A stretch of DNA of 64,000 nt from JAMXLO01 sp963812475 (GCA_963812475.1 CAWEVI010000042.1:124001-188000), one strand, 5' to 3'; numbered from the stretch's first letter, positions 52,897-62,269 are shown. The notes: generated from the letters alone by a model not told the origin. Made by a program: numbers and translations.

Positions 52897-53056
52897 CGTT
52901 TCCACCGACCGTCATTGCATTCGCAGTCCAGCGCTTTCGTCGAATTTCCTGGGCGTGTCGCGCACGAGATCGGCTAAACTAGCCACAATGGACCTGTCAG
53001 CCAATCGAGCCGCAAAAAGATCCCCGCCATTGCGCGGAGCCGGCATCCGTAGCCAA

Positions 53057-53236
53057 CTAAGCGGTGGCCACCGTGCGCCAGGCATGCGGCTCGACAGCAG
53101 CGAGAGGGCCTTCGAGCAATAGCGCTTCGAACGCCTCGGCCGTGACCGGACGGCTATAGAGATAGCCCTGAGCCTCGGGGCAGCCGTGCGCACGCAGAAG
53201 TTCCGCCTGGGCGTTCGTCTCCACGCCCTCGGCTAT
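53057..53236 (-). pseudogene. C-terminal remnant of an EAL-domain phosphodiesterase
   Basis: Sixty codons on the minus strand match the end of EAL domains: AEGVETNAQAELLRAHGCPEAQGYLYSRPVTAEAFEALL, then a short tail and TAG. The homology stops abruptly at the Ile-Ala-Glu of the usual VIAEGVET motif, where the sequence becomes the solute-binding remnant on the other strand. The rest of the gene, including any GGDEF part, is absent, so no cyclic-di-GMP hydrolysis is expected. Confidence 0.8.
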
Positions 53237-54044
53237 GGATGCTCAGGGCAATATCGAGCGGCAATTTGCCGCTGTGCGGCGCTTCATCGCGGAACGCGTC
53301 GATGCGATCATCATCGCGCCGGTGGTCGTCACCGGATGGACGCCGGTGTTGAAGGAGGCGCGGGCCGCGAACGTCCCCGTATTCATCGCCGATCGATCGG
53401 TTGACGCCGAGACGTCGCTGTTCGTTGCGCGCATCGGCAATGACACCAACCTGGAGGGCCGGCTGGCCGGATCGTGGTTGGCTCAGGCAAGTCGCGGACG
53501 TTGTTCCATTGTCGAGCTTCAGGGCACCATCGGCGCGGCCCCGACCATCGGACGTAAGGCGGGCTTCGCAACGGTCATCGCGCAATTTCCGGACATGCCG
53601 ATCATCCGCTCGCAGAGTGGCGATTTCACCGAGGCAGGCGGCCGGCGCGTCATGGCAGAGTTCATTCATTCCACCGATGGGTTGAAAGATGTCTGCGCGA
53701 TCTGGGCGCACAACGACGACATGATGTTGGGAGCGATCGAGGTAATGAAGTCTGCCGGCCTGCATCCCGGAAAGACTGTGCTGACTATCTCAGCGGATGG
53801 CGTGCCCGGTATCTATCGCGCCATGCTGAAGGGGGAGGCGAACGCGTCGGTTGAGGTGAGGGCTGACATCGGCAAATATATCTTCGATGTCGTGCAGGGT
53901 TATCTGGCGGGCAAGCACGACTATCCGAAATGGGTGCTGATCCCGACCGATCTGCATACGCCGGAGGACGCGGCGCAGATGCTTCGGCGCCAGGGGTGGT
54001 TCCTGGTCGCCGACAGGGACGCGCGGGAAAGCATGCTGGCGTAA
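53235..54044 (+). pseudogene. Sugar-type ABC solute-binding protein lacking its N-terminus
   Basis: The 269-residue frame matches periplasmic-binding-protein family 4 (ribose/galactose type): DAQGNIERQFAAVRRFIAERVDAIIIAPVV, FIADRSVD, GRKAGFATVIAQFPD, WAHNDDMMLGAIEVM and TISADGVPGIYRAM. Normal members carry a signal peptide and about 55 more residues before DAQ. Here the sequence starts abruptly at the DAQ motif, next to the EAL remnant. Without the signal and first strand it should not be a working transport protein. No ATPase or permease gene follows. Confidence 0.83.
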
Positions 54045-54113
54045 CAAGGCGCTTTGCCGGGCTGCGCTACTCCCTCCTATCCTGGTACAAGACCGACCAG
54101 GGACCGAACCCCG

Positions 54114-55307
54114 ATGACCGAACCGACCGGCCCTCTCAAGGGCTTCCGCATCCTCGATCTGACCACGGTGCTGTTTGGCCCGTTCGGCACGCAGACCCTC
54201 GGCGACTGGGGCGCTGAGATCATCAAGGTGGAGAGCCTGACCGGCGACACCTGGCGCACCTCCGGCCAGTTCCGCAACCGCGGCATGAGCGGCCAGTTCA
54301 TGGCGGCAAACCGGAACAAACGCAGCATCGCGCTGGACCTGAAGCATCCCGACGGCAAGACCGTACTTCGCCGGCTGATCCCAACCGTGGACGCGCTGGT
54401 CAGCAACATCCGCCCCGCCGGGCTGTCCCGCCTTGGTTTCAGCTTCGAGACCTGTGCGGCGCTCAATCGGAAGCTCGTCTACGCGGTGGCCACCGGTTTT
54501 GGCCAGGACGGACCCTGGCGCGCCCGCCCGGCTTTCGACGAGATCATCCAGGCGGCGTCCGGTTTCGCATCCGCCATGGGCACCGACGAGGAACCCGCCT
54601 TCGTTCCCAGCCTGATCGGCGACAAGATCTGCGGCATGGCGCTGACCTCCGCCGTCACGGCCGCACTGCTGCATCGCGAACGCACCGGCAAGGGCCAGAT
54701 GGTGGAGGTGCCGATGCTGGAAACGCTGGCCGCATTCAACAGCATCGAGATGTTCGGCGGGATGGCGTTCGTGCCGTCGATCGGGCCGTCGGGCTACAAG
54801 CGTATGAAGGCGCGGCGGCCGGTGCGGACCAAGGACGGATGGCTGACCATGCTGCCCTACTCGGGAGCGAACTGGTGCGCGTTCTTTGAAGCTGTGGGCC
54901 ATCCGGAATGCATCGAGGAATTCTCCGTGCGCGACCCGGTTGCGCGTGCACGGAATATCGACCGGATCTATGACCGCATGCGCGACATCGCGCCGAACCG
55001 GACGACGGCCGAATGGGAGGAACTGCTGCTGCGGATCGACGTGCCGCACACGGGATTTGCGAAGTTGAGCGAGGTGATGGAGCAGCCGCATCTGAAGGCT
55101 GTCGGGTTGTTTCAGGAGTTGGATCATCCGAGCGAGGGGAAGATTCGCCAAGCCCGGCCGCCGGCGCGGTTTTCCGGCAGTCCCGCGGGTGTGCATCGGC
55201 TGGCGCCGGGGCTGGGCGAGCACACGCGGGAGGTGCTGCGCGAAGTCGGTTACGGGGAGGCAGAGATGGAGCGGCTGGTCGAGACGAAAGCAGTGCGGAT
55301 GGGATAA
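54114..55307 (+). CDS. Class III (CaiB/BaiF) CoA-transferase
   Basis: The 397-residue protein begins PLKGFRILDLTTVLFGPFGTQTLGDWGAEIIKVE, has the NRNKRSIALDLKHPDG segment and GFGQDGPWRARPAFDEIIQAASGF. The Asp of PAFDE sits where the catalytic Asp that forms the mixed anhydride is expected. It moves CoA between carboxylic acids without ATP. It is on the plus strand, convergent with the operon that encodes two more such enzymes. The ATG was chosen over a longer open frame for homology. Confidence 0.88.
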   Translation: MTEPTGPLKGFRILDLTTVLFGPFGTQTLGDWGAEIIKVESLTGDTWRTSGQFRNRGMSGQFMAANRNKRSIALDLKHPDGKTVLRRLIPTVDALVSNIRPAGLSRLGFSFETCAALNRKLVYAVATGFGQDGPWRARPAFDEIIQAASGFASAMGTDEEPAFVPSLIGDKICGMALTSAVTAALLHRERTGKGQMVEVPMLETLAAFNSIEMFGGMAFVPSIGPSGYKRMKARRPVRTKDGWLTMLPYSGANWCAFFEAVGHPECIEEFSVRDPVARARNIDRIYDRMRDIAPNRTTAEWEELLLRIDVPHTGFAKLSEVMEQPHLKAVGLFQELDHPSEGKIRQARPPARFSGSPAGVHRLAPGLGEHTREVLREVGYGEAEMERLVETKAVRMG

Positions 55308-55404
55308 AGGGCGGCTGGACGACCTACGATTGTTGTAAGCCCCTCGAATTAATCCGGCACGACCGGCCTCACGGTCTGCTATATGCTGACGTCGCTCCCA
55401 GCCC

Positions 55405-56589
55405 TCAGTATGGTTCCCCCACGAAAATGAACGTCGTTCCGGTCACAATCGGCGCGCTCGCCCCGACGAACGACACGTTGGCGTCCTTCACCTGCCGCGA
55501 CCCTGCCCGCCCCGACGCCTGGAGCGCGCCCTCGATGATGTGCCAAAGCCCGTGGATGCGTCCGGTGCCGAGGCTGCCGCCGAACGTGTTGAGCGGCAGG
55601 TCGCCGTCAAGCTCGATCCGGCCGTCCTGGATGAAATCAAGCGCCTCGCCTTCCTTGCAGAACCCGTAGGATTCCAGCCCGTAGATCACCGATGCCGAGA
55701 ACCCGTCGTAGATCTGCGCCACGTCTACATCCTTCGGACTGAAGCCGGAACGCTCCCAGGTCAGCTTGGCGGAACTGCTGCCTCCCTCCATGTAGCTGCT
55801 GAGACTGCCGATCCGCCCCGCCACCTCGAAGTGCAGCCGCTGACCGTAGCCCGCCAGATACGCCGGCTTCGGCTTCAAGTCCCGCGCCCGATCCGCCGTC
55901 GTCAGCACGATGGCGACCGCGCCCTGGACCGGAATGTCGCAATCGAACAAGCAGAATGGATAGGCGACCATCCGTGACGCGAAGTAGTCCTCGCGTGTCA
56001 GCGGGGTGCCGTAGAAATACGCGTGCGGATTGTGCTGCGTGTGCTTGCGCTGCGTCACCGCGAGCGTCGCCATCTTCTCGCGGCTCTGGTTATTCCGCTC
56101 GAGCCAGCGGGTGTAGGCGACCGCCATGCCCTGCCCCGGACCACCGAAGCCGTAGGGTGCGGTGAATTGTGTGGCGCCGGTCGCATAGGCTCCTGGCAGG
56201 TTCTGATATGTGCCGCGAGGATTGTGCATCGCCCGCCACACCACCGCGTATTTGCACACGCCGGCGAGCAAGGCATTCACCGCCTGCTGCACTGCGCCGC
56301 CGATGTTGGTCGTTCCCACCTGGATGTGCCAGGTCAGATTGGGCAGCTTCAGCATGGCCATCATGCAGTTGACGGACACGACGGAGATGCCGTCAACCTC
56401 CGCGTGCCCCGTCGCGGGCAGTTCCGGATAGGTCGCCAGGCCGTCGACGTCGGACATCTGCAGACCCGAGTCCGCGACCGCGTCCTTCACGGCCGTCAGC
56501 GCATGGGCCGCGAGCGGAATCTCAGCCGAGCGTGTGACCTTGGAATAGCCCACGCCGCTGACGGCGATCTTGCATCGGTTATCCCACAT
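55405..56589 (-). CDS. Thiolase-fold protein of the Ltp2/lipid-transfer type
   Basis: The 394-residue protein has the thiolase fold but no Cys where thiolases keep the acyl-carrying nucleophile. The segment reads HIQVGTTNIGGAVQQAVNAL instead of the NxCATG pattern. The later part, AQIYDGFSASVIYGLESYGFCKEGEALDFI with NTFGGSLGTGRIHG, resembles Ltp2-type retro-aldolases of steroid side-chain degradation and the BbsB-type group. It is encoded 14 bp after the DUF35 gene, and those families work as such pairs. AAGGGAGCCAGACGC precedes the ATG. A C-C cleavage or formation step on an acyl-CoA is inferred. Confidence 0.83.
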   Translation of the reverse strand: MWDNRCKIAVSGVGYSKVTRSAEIPLAAHALTAVKDAVADSGLQMSDVDGLATYPELPATGHAEVDGISVVSVNCMMAMLKLPNLTWHIQVGTTNIGGAVQQAVNALLAGVCKYAVVWRAMHNPRGTYQNLPGAYATGATQFTAPYGFGGPGQGMAVAYTRWLERNNQSREKMATLAVTQRKHTQHNPHAYFYGTPLTREDYFASRMVAYPFCLFDCDIPVQGAVAIVLTTADRARDLKPKPAYLAGYGQRLHFEVAGRIGSLSSYMEGGSSSAKLTWERSGFSPKDVDVAQIYDGFSASVIYGLESYGFCKEGEALDFIQDGRIELDGDLPLNTFGGSLGTGRIHGLWHIIEGALQASGRAGSRQVKDANVSFVGASAPIVTGTTFIFVGEPY

Positions 56590-56603
56590 GCGTCTGGCTC
56601 CCT

Positions 56604-57029
56604 TCAGCGTGCGAGACGAAACTGCGGCAGAGTGATTTCGTCGTTCAGCTTCTCGAATATCACTTCCACGCGCCGCCCGACCTTCGCCTCGGTATAGGGC
56701 ACCTCCAGCAGGTTGCCAGCGAGCAGCGCACCAGGCGCGTCATCGAGTTCCACGATGATGCTGGCGTAGGGCACGGCGGGTGAAAATCGCTTGTCGCCGG
56801 TGTGATACATGATGGTATAGGCGTAGATCGCACCCTCACCCCGCACGGGTTCGAACTTCAGCTCCGTCGCTATGCATCGGACGCAGGTCGCATACGGCGG
56901 ATGCTGGAAATGCCGGCAGCTCTGACATCGTTGCAATTCCAGAACGCCCCGCTTCGCTGCATCCCAGAATGGCTTCGTCCACTCGTTTGGAACCGGAATC
57001 GGCCGGGTCACCTTGCTCCAGTCGCTCAT
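56604..57029 (-). CDS. DUF35 zinc-ribbon/OB-fold acyl-CoA partner protein
   Basis: The 141-residue protein joins a rubredoxin-like zinc ribbon (Cys35, 38, 49, 52 in CQSCRHFQHPPYATCVRC) to an OB fold (IYAYTIMYHTGDKRFSPAVPYASIIVELDD). Proteins of this family (for example ChsH2 and BbsA) bind and stabilise thiolase-fold partners such as the one encoded immediately downstream. AAGGCGGACACA precedes the ATG. About 190 bp separate it from the CoA-transferase gene upstream on the same strand. Confidence 0.87.
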   Translation of the reverse strand: MSDWSKVTRPIPVPNEWTKPFWDAAKRGVLELQRCQSCRHFQHPPYATCVRCIATELKFEPVRGEGAIYAYTIMYHTGDKRFSPAVPYASIIVELDDAPGALLAGNLLEVPYTEAKVGRRVEVIFEKLNDEITLPQFRLAR

Positions 57030-57222
57030 TGTGTCCGCCTTGCCTCGTGTTTGCATTCCCTCAGATCACACGTCCGTCCGGTCCGCGCCGGTATTTCACG
57101 CTCACGGCGACTTCGGCACACGGCCCTCTATCGCATTGGCGTGTGCCTGACCCGTGACCTGACCGGAGGCGTCCTCCGCTCGTCGCGTCTTTTCAGTAAC
57201 GCCAAGCATGATAACCACACAC

Positions 57223-58485
57223 TCAGATCACACGACTTTCTGCCAGCACCGCAAGCTCGCTGCGCGGCAGTCCCAGTTCACCGCAGAAGATCTCCGTGTT
57301 GTGCTCGCCGATCAACGGCGCCCGCCTGGAGATCCGCCAGGGTGAGCCGTTGTAGATCGCCGCCTCGCCTGGATAGAGAACGCTGCGATCGAGCTCCGGG
57401 TGGTCCACCTGCTTCCAGAAACCGCGGTCGCGCAGGTGGGCGTCGTCCAGCAGCGCCTCCGGGGCACGGACCGCCCCCCAGGTGAAGCCGCGTTCCTGGG
57501 CGGCATGGTAAACCTCCTCCGCCGGCAGGCTGGCGATGAAGTTGGCGACGAGATCATCGATGATGTGAGATGCGTTCGCCGTAACGACCGCCGGATCCTG
57601 GTATTTTGGGTCCTTGAGATCCCCGGCCATGCCGTAGCTGTCCAGCAGGTCTGCCAGGTCCTTGACAAATTTCGGGTTCAGCCGACCCCCGACCAGCGCG
57701 CAGACGTACGCGCCGTCCTTGGCTCGGAACTGGGTGCGGGGCGTCGGACCGGCTGCATGGTGGCGACCTGTCTGGCGCCGCAGCACCTCTCCCCGGTAGA
57801 TGTAGTTGGCGATTGCCGCCTCGGTCGTCAGAGCACAGGCGTCGTGTATGGACGCGTCAATATACTGACCTTGCCCCGACACTGTTCGATGGACCAAAGC
57901 CGCCATGATTGCCATATAGGCGAAGTGACATCCCATGTGCCAGGCATTACCGCCACCGGGCGCGATCGGCGGGGCATTCGGAACGTCCGCCTCGTCATAT
58001 CCGCAGGACGCCATCTCGCCGCCCCCCGCCATGTGGAGTAGGTCGCTCGAGGCGTAGTCCCGCCAGGGGCCGGTCTGGCCGAACGGAGTGAGGGCGCACA
58101 TGATCAGGCCCGGATTTGATGCGCGCAGACATTCATAGCCAAGCCCGCGTGCCGTCAGGAAGCCTGGTCGGAAGGTTTCCAGAATGACGTTCGACGTCGC
58201 CGCCAAACGCCCGAAAAGCTTACGCCCATCCGCGGTTTCCAGGTTGAGGGTAATGCCGCGTTTGGACGTGTTGTAGTACCAAAAAGCCAGACTGCGCTCC
58301 GGATGGGGGATGTCGTCGAGGAATGGCCCGACGCGCCGGCAGCACTCGCCACCGGGAGGTTCGATCTTGACCACATCGGCGCCCAGGTCGCCGAGCAGTT
58401 TGCCGCAAAATTGGCCCTTCTCGTCCGCAAGCTCCAGGATTCGCAGGCCTGCCAGCGGACCCGGCAAAGTCTGGGTATCCGTCAT
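57223..58485 (-). CDS. Class III CoA-transferase, Asp-bearing subunit
   Basis: The 420-residue CaiB/BaiF protein opens with PLAGLRILELADEKGQFCGKLLGDLGADVVKIEPP. It has NTSKRGITLNLETADGRKLF, and the catalytic Asp region GQTGPWRDYASSDLLHMAGGGEM keeps an Asp. The gene starts with an ATGA overlap with the preceding CoA-transferase, so the two should be made in equal amounts. It probably supplies the active site of a heteromeric enzyme. GGAGGAGATGCTCCA precedes the ATG. Confidence 0.87.
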   Translation of the reverse strand: MTDTQTLPGPLAGLRILELADEKGQFCGKLLGDLGADVVKIEPPGGECCRRVGPFLDDIPHPERSLAFWYYNTSKRGITLNLETADGRKLFGRLAATSNVILETFRPGFLTARGLGYECLRASNPGLIMCALTPFGQTGPWRDYASSDLLHMAGGGEMASCGYDEADVPNAPPIAPGGGNAWHMGCHFAYMAIMAALVHRTVSGQGQYIDASIHDACALTTEAAIANYIYRGEVLRRQTGRHHAAGPTPRTQFRAKDGAYVCALVGGRLNPKFVKDLADLLDSYGMAGDLKDPKYQDPAVVTANASHIIDDLVANFIASLPAEEVYHAAQERGFTWGAVRAPEALLDDAHLRDRGFWKQVDHPELDRSVLYPGEAAIYNGSPWRISRRAPLIGEHNTEIFCGELGLPRSELAVLAESRVI

Positions 58486-59807
58486 TGGAGCATCTCCTCC
58501 ATGTAGCGAAAGCGTGCCCTCCTGGTGGGCCAGAACGTGCCATCTGCGAAGCCCGCGCGAAGCTCTTCGTGGCTGTAGCCCAGCAAGTCTTCGACAATCT
58601 CCCGCGTGTGTTGACCGATCAGGGGCGCAGGCAGGTGGTTCGACGCCGGCGTCTCCGAAAGTTTGAAAGGGGCGTTCTGCACGTTGTGCTGTCCGAGTGC
58701 TGGGTGCTCCATCGCCAGGTACATCTGCCGGTGCCGCAACTGTGGATCATGCTCTACCCTGTCTTCAGCACTTTGTACGGGAAGAGCGCGAACGCCAGCG
58801 GCCTGGCAGCGCTCCGTCAGCTCATACTTTCCCAGCGTCATGCTCCACGTTTCGATGTGCTCGTCCAGATCCTCCTGGTGCTGCAAGCGTCCGGCGACCG
58901 TGGCGAACTTACCTGCACCGGCCCACGACGGGGCGCCCATCACCTGCACCAGTGCCTGCCATTCCGCGTCGGAGTGGCAGACGATCACGCACCAGTCGTT
59001 GTACTCGCCGGGATGCGTGCGATAGGCATTGTGCGGCGCCACCGTCGGGCCACGGTAGTTGTTGACCAGAGGCGTGCCAGGCCAGTGCGCACGGTTTCCC
59101 GGAGGAAAGCCGGCCCGGCGCGACCCGCGCCCGTTCACCGTGAAGTCCAGCAGCGCTGGACCGTTGAGTGGAACACTCGAGACCATCTGAGCTTGGTCGA
59201 TATGTTGGCCTCGTCCCGTCATGTTGCGATGATAGAGGCCAGTAAGTGCGCACATCGCTCCGTACATGCCACCGGTATCATCCATATACGACCAGCCCCA
59301 GCCAGCCGGTGGTTTATCGGGCAGGCCGGCGAGATACGTCAGCCCCGAGGCCGCCTGTGCGACCGGACCGAATGTCGTGTAATGGTGATTCCGACCGGTA
59401 TGGCCGTAGCCTGACATCGACACGTAGACAATATCCGGTTTGATTTTGCATAGCTCCTCATAGCCCAGGCCCCACTTCTGCAGCACACGGGAGCTGAAAT
59501 TTTCAATGACAATGTCGGAGATGGCGATCAGCCGTTTAACAATCTCCAGACCTTTGTCGCTTCGAACGTTCAGACTGAGGCTCTTCTTGTTGACGTTTGT
59601 ATCGTTGAAGTTTCCCGAGGTGTTCAAATTGACCTCCCGGTTCTGAGGCGTGGTGGTGCTCGGTAGCCGACCACGTTCACTCTCCGGCCATTCGATCTTG
59701 ATGATCTCGGCCCCAAGAGCCCCTAGCCAGCGTGTGGCCCATGGCCCGGCACGCACCCAGCTGAAGTCCACCACGCGAATGTTTTCAAGCGCTCGCGGTC
59801 GAGGCAT
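58482..59807 (-). CDS. Class III CoA-transferase homologue lacking the usual Asp
   Basis: The 441-residue CaiB/BaiF protein begins ALENIRVVDFSWVRAGPWATRWLGALGAEIIKIEWP and has NVNKKSLSLNVRSDKGLEIV. In the region where the catalytic Asp normally stands it reads GHTGRNHHYTTFGPVAQAAS, with Gly in place of Asp. With the coupled neighbour this suggests a heterodimer in which this chain is structural or substrate-binding, as proposed for heteromeric class III enzymes. AGGAG lies nine bases before the ATG used. An earlier ATG adds six residues. It is the first gene of the operon. Confidence 0.85.
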   Translation of the reverse strand: MPRPRALENIRVVDFSWVRAGPWATRWLGALGAEIIKIEWPESERGRLPSTTTPQNREVNLNTSGNFNDTNVNKKSLSLNVRSDKGLEIVKRLIAISDIVIENFSSRVLQKWGLGYEELCKIKPDIVYVSMSGYGHTGRNHHYTTFGPVAQAASGLTYLAGLPDKPPAGWGWSYMDDTGGMYGAMCALTGLYHRNMTGRGQHIDQAQMVSSVPLNGPALLDFTVNGRGSRRAGFPPGNRAHWPGTPLVNNYRGPTVAPHNAYRTHPGEYNDWCVIVCHSDAEWQALVQVMGAPSWAGAGKFATVAGRLQHQEDLDEHIETWSMTLGKYELTERCQAAGVRALPVQSAEDRVEHDPQLRHRQMYLAMEHPALGQHNVQNAPFKLSETPASNHLPAPLIGQHTREIVEDLLGYSHEELRAGFADGTFWPTRRARFRYMEEMLQ

Positions 59808-60281
59808 TGCGTCGTTCTCCTGCATCGGCGGTCACCCAAGTCAATTTATCGTCCCTGCTTCAAGGCGATGCCTGGGGCTCTCGTCGTCTCGCAAGACTGC
59901 ATGCCGCGGCTCGCCGAGACCCGCATGGCCGGTGCTCTTCATCATGACCTCAGCAAACCACGGGAACGGTCACTGGACCAGTGTGGACACGTCGTTGCGC
60001 TTGCGCTCCTGGCACGCGCCGGCCACATGCCGCCGCGACCTCGCAACGAGGAAATGCAGCAAAAGAGTCTTGCGCTGAAGCGCGTTCGTCAGCTCGTGCA
60101 GCACATCAGGCGAAACGCACTGCCGTTGCGGCGAGCCCGAGCGCACTGTTGATCAGGCTGCTGTTGAGGCTGGTGCAACGGTCCCGTTGTGGGCAACTGT
60201 GGCCCGTCAGGACCCGCTCGTTGATGGAAAATGGCCATCATCGGCGATGAGCGGTTCTTCAATGGGTGTATGCCGGATCTT
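59808..60281. other. Intergenic region with no recognised gene
   Basis: About 470 bp upstream of the CoA-transferase operon and next to tRNA-Ser. It should hold the operon promoter, but no clear motif stands out. Small open frames on both strands (for example the one opening MPGALVVSQDCM) have basic, low-information composition and no recognised family. Decayed mobile DNA is possible. Confidence 0.45.
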
Positions 60282-60370
60282 TGGCGGATGGGGTGGGATT
60301 TCGAACCCACGAACCCTTGCGGGTTGGCGGTTTTCAAGACCGCTGCCTTAAACCGCTCGGCCACCCATCC
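60282..60370 (-). tRNA. tRNA-Ser (anticodon TGA)
   Basis: The minus strand forms acceptor ggatggg/cccatcc, anticodon loop cttgaaa, a long variable arm (aacccgcaagggtt) typical of tRNA-Ser, and T loop in gttcgaaat. The discriminator is G with an encoded CCA. It reads UCA and related codons. Confidence 0.95.
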
Positions 60371-60634
60371 AGCAGCGCAATGATGCAGGCCGAAATCTAC
60401 GCAGCGATCTCGCGTCCGTCCAATGGACGCCCATTGCTCGGTGAATGCCTCGGTCGATAGAGGGCATCAGGTCGTGCCGTTCATGCTTGCCGTCCTTGGG
60501 TTCCGACCGCTTGTCGGCAATCCCAAGAGCAAGAGCCGTGGCGCCTTGTTCGCAGGTCCCACCCGCCCCCCACCCGGCAGCACCGCAGTTGCTCGAATGG
60601 AGCCGCCGGCGCTATATGGCCGCGTTCCCCCGGC

Positions 60635-60709
60635 GCCGACGTAGCTCAGCGGTAGAGCAGCTGATTCGTAATCAGCAGGCCCTCGGTTCAAGTCCGAGCG
60701 TCGGCACCA
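60635..60709 (+). tRNA. tRNA-Thr (anticodon CGT)
   Basis: The acceptor gccgacg/cgtcggc, D arm with gctcagcggtagagc, anticodon loop ttcgtaa and T loop in gttcaagtc are all intact, with discriminator A and encoded CCA. It reads ACG. The decayed IS region begins about 240 bp downstream, with no gene between them. Confidence 0.95.
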
Positions 60710-60953
60710 ATGAAATCAATACCTTATAATCACATTAGCGTCCACGAAGGGGCGACTCCTGTGACTGCGGACCCAATGCGGACCTCCGACACGGGATGAG
60801 CGTGCGATGTTAGCCTGACCGTGATCGGCAATGCTAAACTCGCCAATTTCGCTAAAGTTGCGGGCATCTGACCGCGGCGTTGACCAATCGGTCGATGCTT
60901 AAATTGCGTATGTTGCACCATTGCGAGTGACCTGAGCCCCAAGTTCCCTCCAC

Positions 60954-62194
60954 TCAGAAGTAGAGTCCTGGGTTGCCGTCACGCCCATCGTGACGGTGTT
61001 TCTCGGTTCGGTCGAGCGGCGTTTCTCCGTCCCGGCCGATTTCCTTACCGTCGTCGCGCGCAGCCTGGGTCACGACTGGCCGCAGGCCACCGGCGAAGCC
61101 GGCGCGTAGCGGTCTTGACGCGGGCGAGCACGACGGCAGCCTGATCGAGGCCGGCACCTGACCGGCCAACGCCGAGTGCGGTCTCACCTCATTATAGTCA
61201 CGCTGCCACGCCACCAGCACGACACGCGCCTGCCGCAGCGAGGTGAACAGCGTCTCGTTCAGGCATTCATCGCGCAGCCGGCCGATGAAGCTTTCCGCGA
61301 ACGCATTCTGCTGCGGCTTGCCAGGCGCGATGTAGTGCCAGCCCACCCGGCTCTTCTGGACCAGCTCAGCGATCGCTGTGCTGGTCAGCTCGGTGCCGTT
61401 GTCGCTGACCACAGCAGCGGACGCGCACCACGACGGGCGATCAGCGTCGCAGTTCGCGCGCCACCCGTGCGCCGGACAGCGAGGTGTCGGCAACCAGGCA
61501 CAGGCATTCGCGGGTGAAGTCATCCACCACCACCAGGATGCGGAACCGGCGGCCATCGGTCAGCGTGTCCGACACGAAGTCCAGCGACCAGCGCTGGTTC
61601 GGCCCCTGCGGCAGCGCCATCGGCGCCCGCGTGCCCAACGCGCGCTTGCGCCCGCCACGACGACGAACCTGCAGCCGTTCCTCGCGATAAAGCCGCCGCA
61701 GCTTCTTGTGGTTCATCCGGATGCCCTCCCGTTCCAGCAGCAGCTGCAGGCGCCGCCAGCCAAACCGCCGACGCTCCGCCGCCAGTTCCTTCAGCCGGTC
61801 GTGTCGCAGTCATCGTCCGCACGCCGAGGCATAACGGTCGCTCTGCGATCCCCACCAACCGGCAGGCCCGCCGCTCGCTGATCCCTGCTCGTGGCGCCCG
61901 GTCACGGCGGCTCTCCGTACTCCGGGCGTCACTACTTTTTTCCCGCATCTCCTTCAGCGCCGCATTGTCCAGCATTATCTCCGCCAGCAGCTTCTTCAGC
62001 CGGGCATTCTCCTCTTCCAGCTGCTTCAGCCTCCTCGCGTCCGGCACGCTCATGCCACCGAACTTCGCCTTCCAGGCGTAAAACGTCGGTTCCGATATGC
62101 CGTGCTTGCGGCATACCTTCGCCGTCTACATCCCAGCCTCATGCTCGCGCAGCACACCGATGATCTGTTCTTCCGTGAACCGGCTTCGCTTCAT
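60954..62194 (-). mobile_element. Decayed IS3-family (IS407-like) insertion sequence
   Basis: On the minus strand, orfA starts MKRSRFTEEQIIGVLREHE with GAGAGGGAGACGGACGA upstream. It meets a TAG at 62126-62128 where relatives have Lys, then continues in frame as TAKVCRKHGISEPTFYAWKAKFGGM and a leucine-rich coiled segment. The transposase orfB is broken into several frames: NHKKLRRLYREERLQVRRRGGRKRALGTR, RWSLDFVSDTLTDGRRFRILVVVDDFTREC, then VSDNGTELTSTAIAELV and QQNAFAESFIGRLRDECLNE. DDE acidic residues are still visible (DFVSD, SDNGTE, AFAES). It can no longer transpose by itself. The terminal repeats were not identified, so the limits given are those of the coding remains. Confidence 0.87.
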
Positions 62195-62269
62195 TCGTCC
62201 GTCTCCCTCTCGAAACGCGGACTTATACTTATACCAAAGACGTTCTTGATCAGGACCCATGGGCCTAAT

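Noticed and set aside
60710..60953. Integrase or attachment site after tRNA-Thr
   Set aside because: No integrase gene and no duplicate of the tRNA 3' end could be found in the window.
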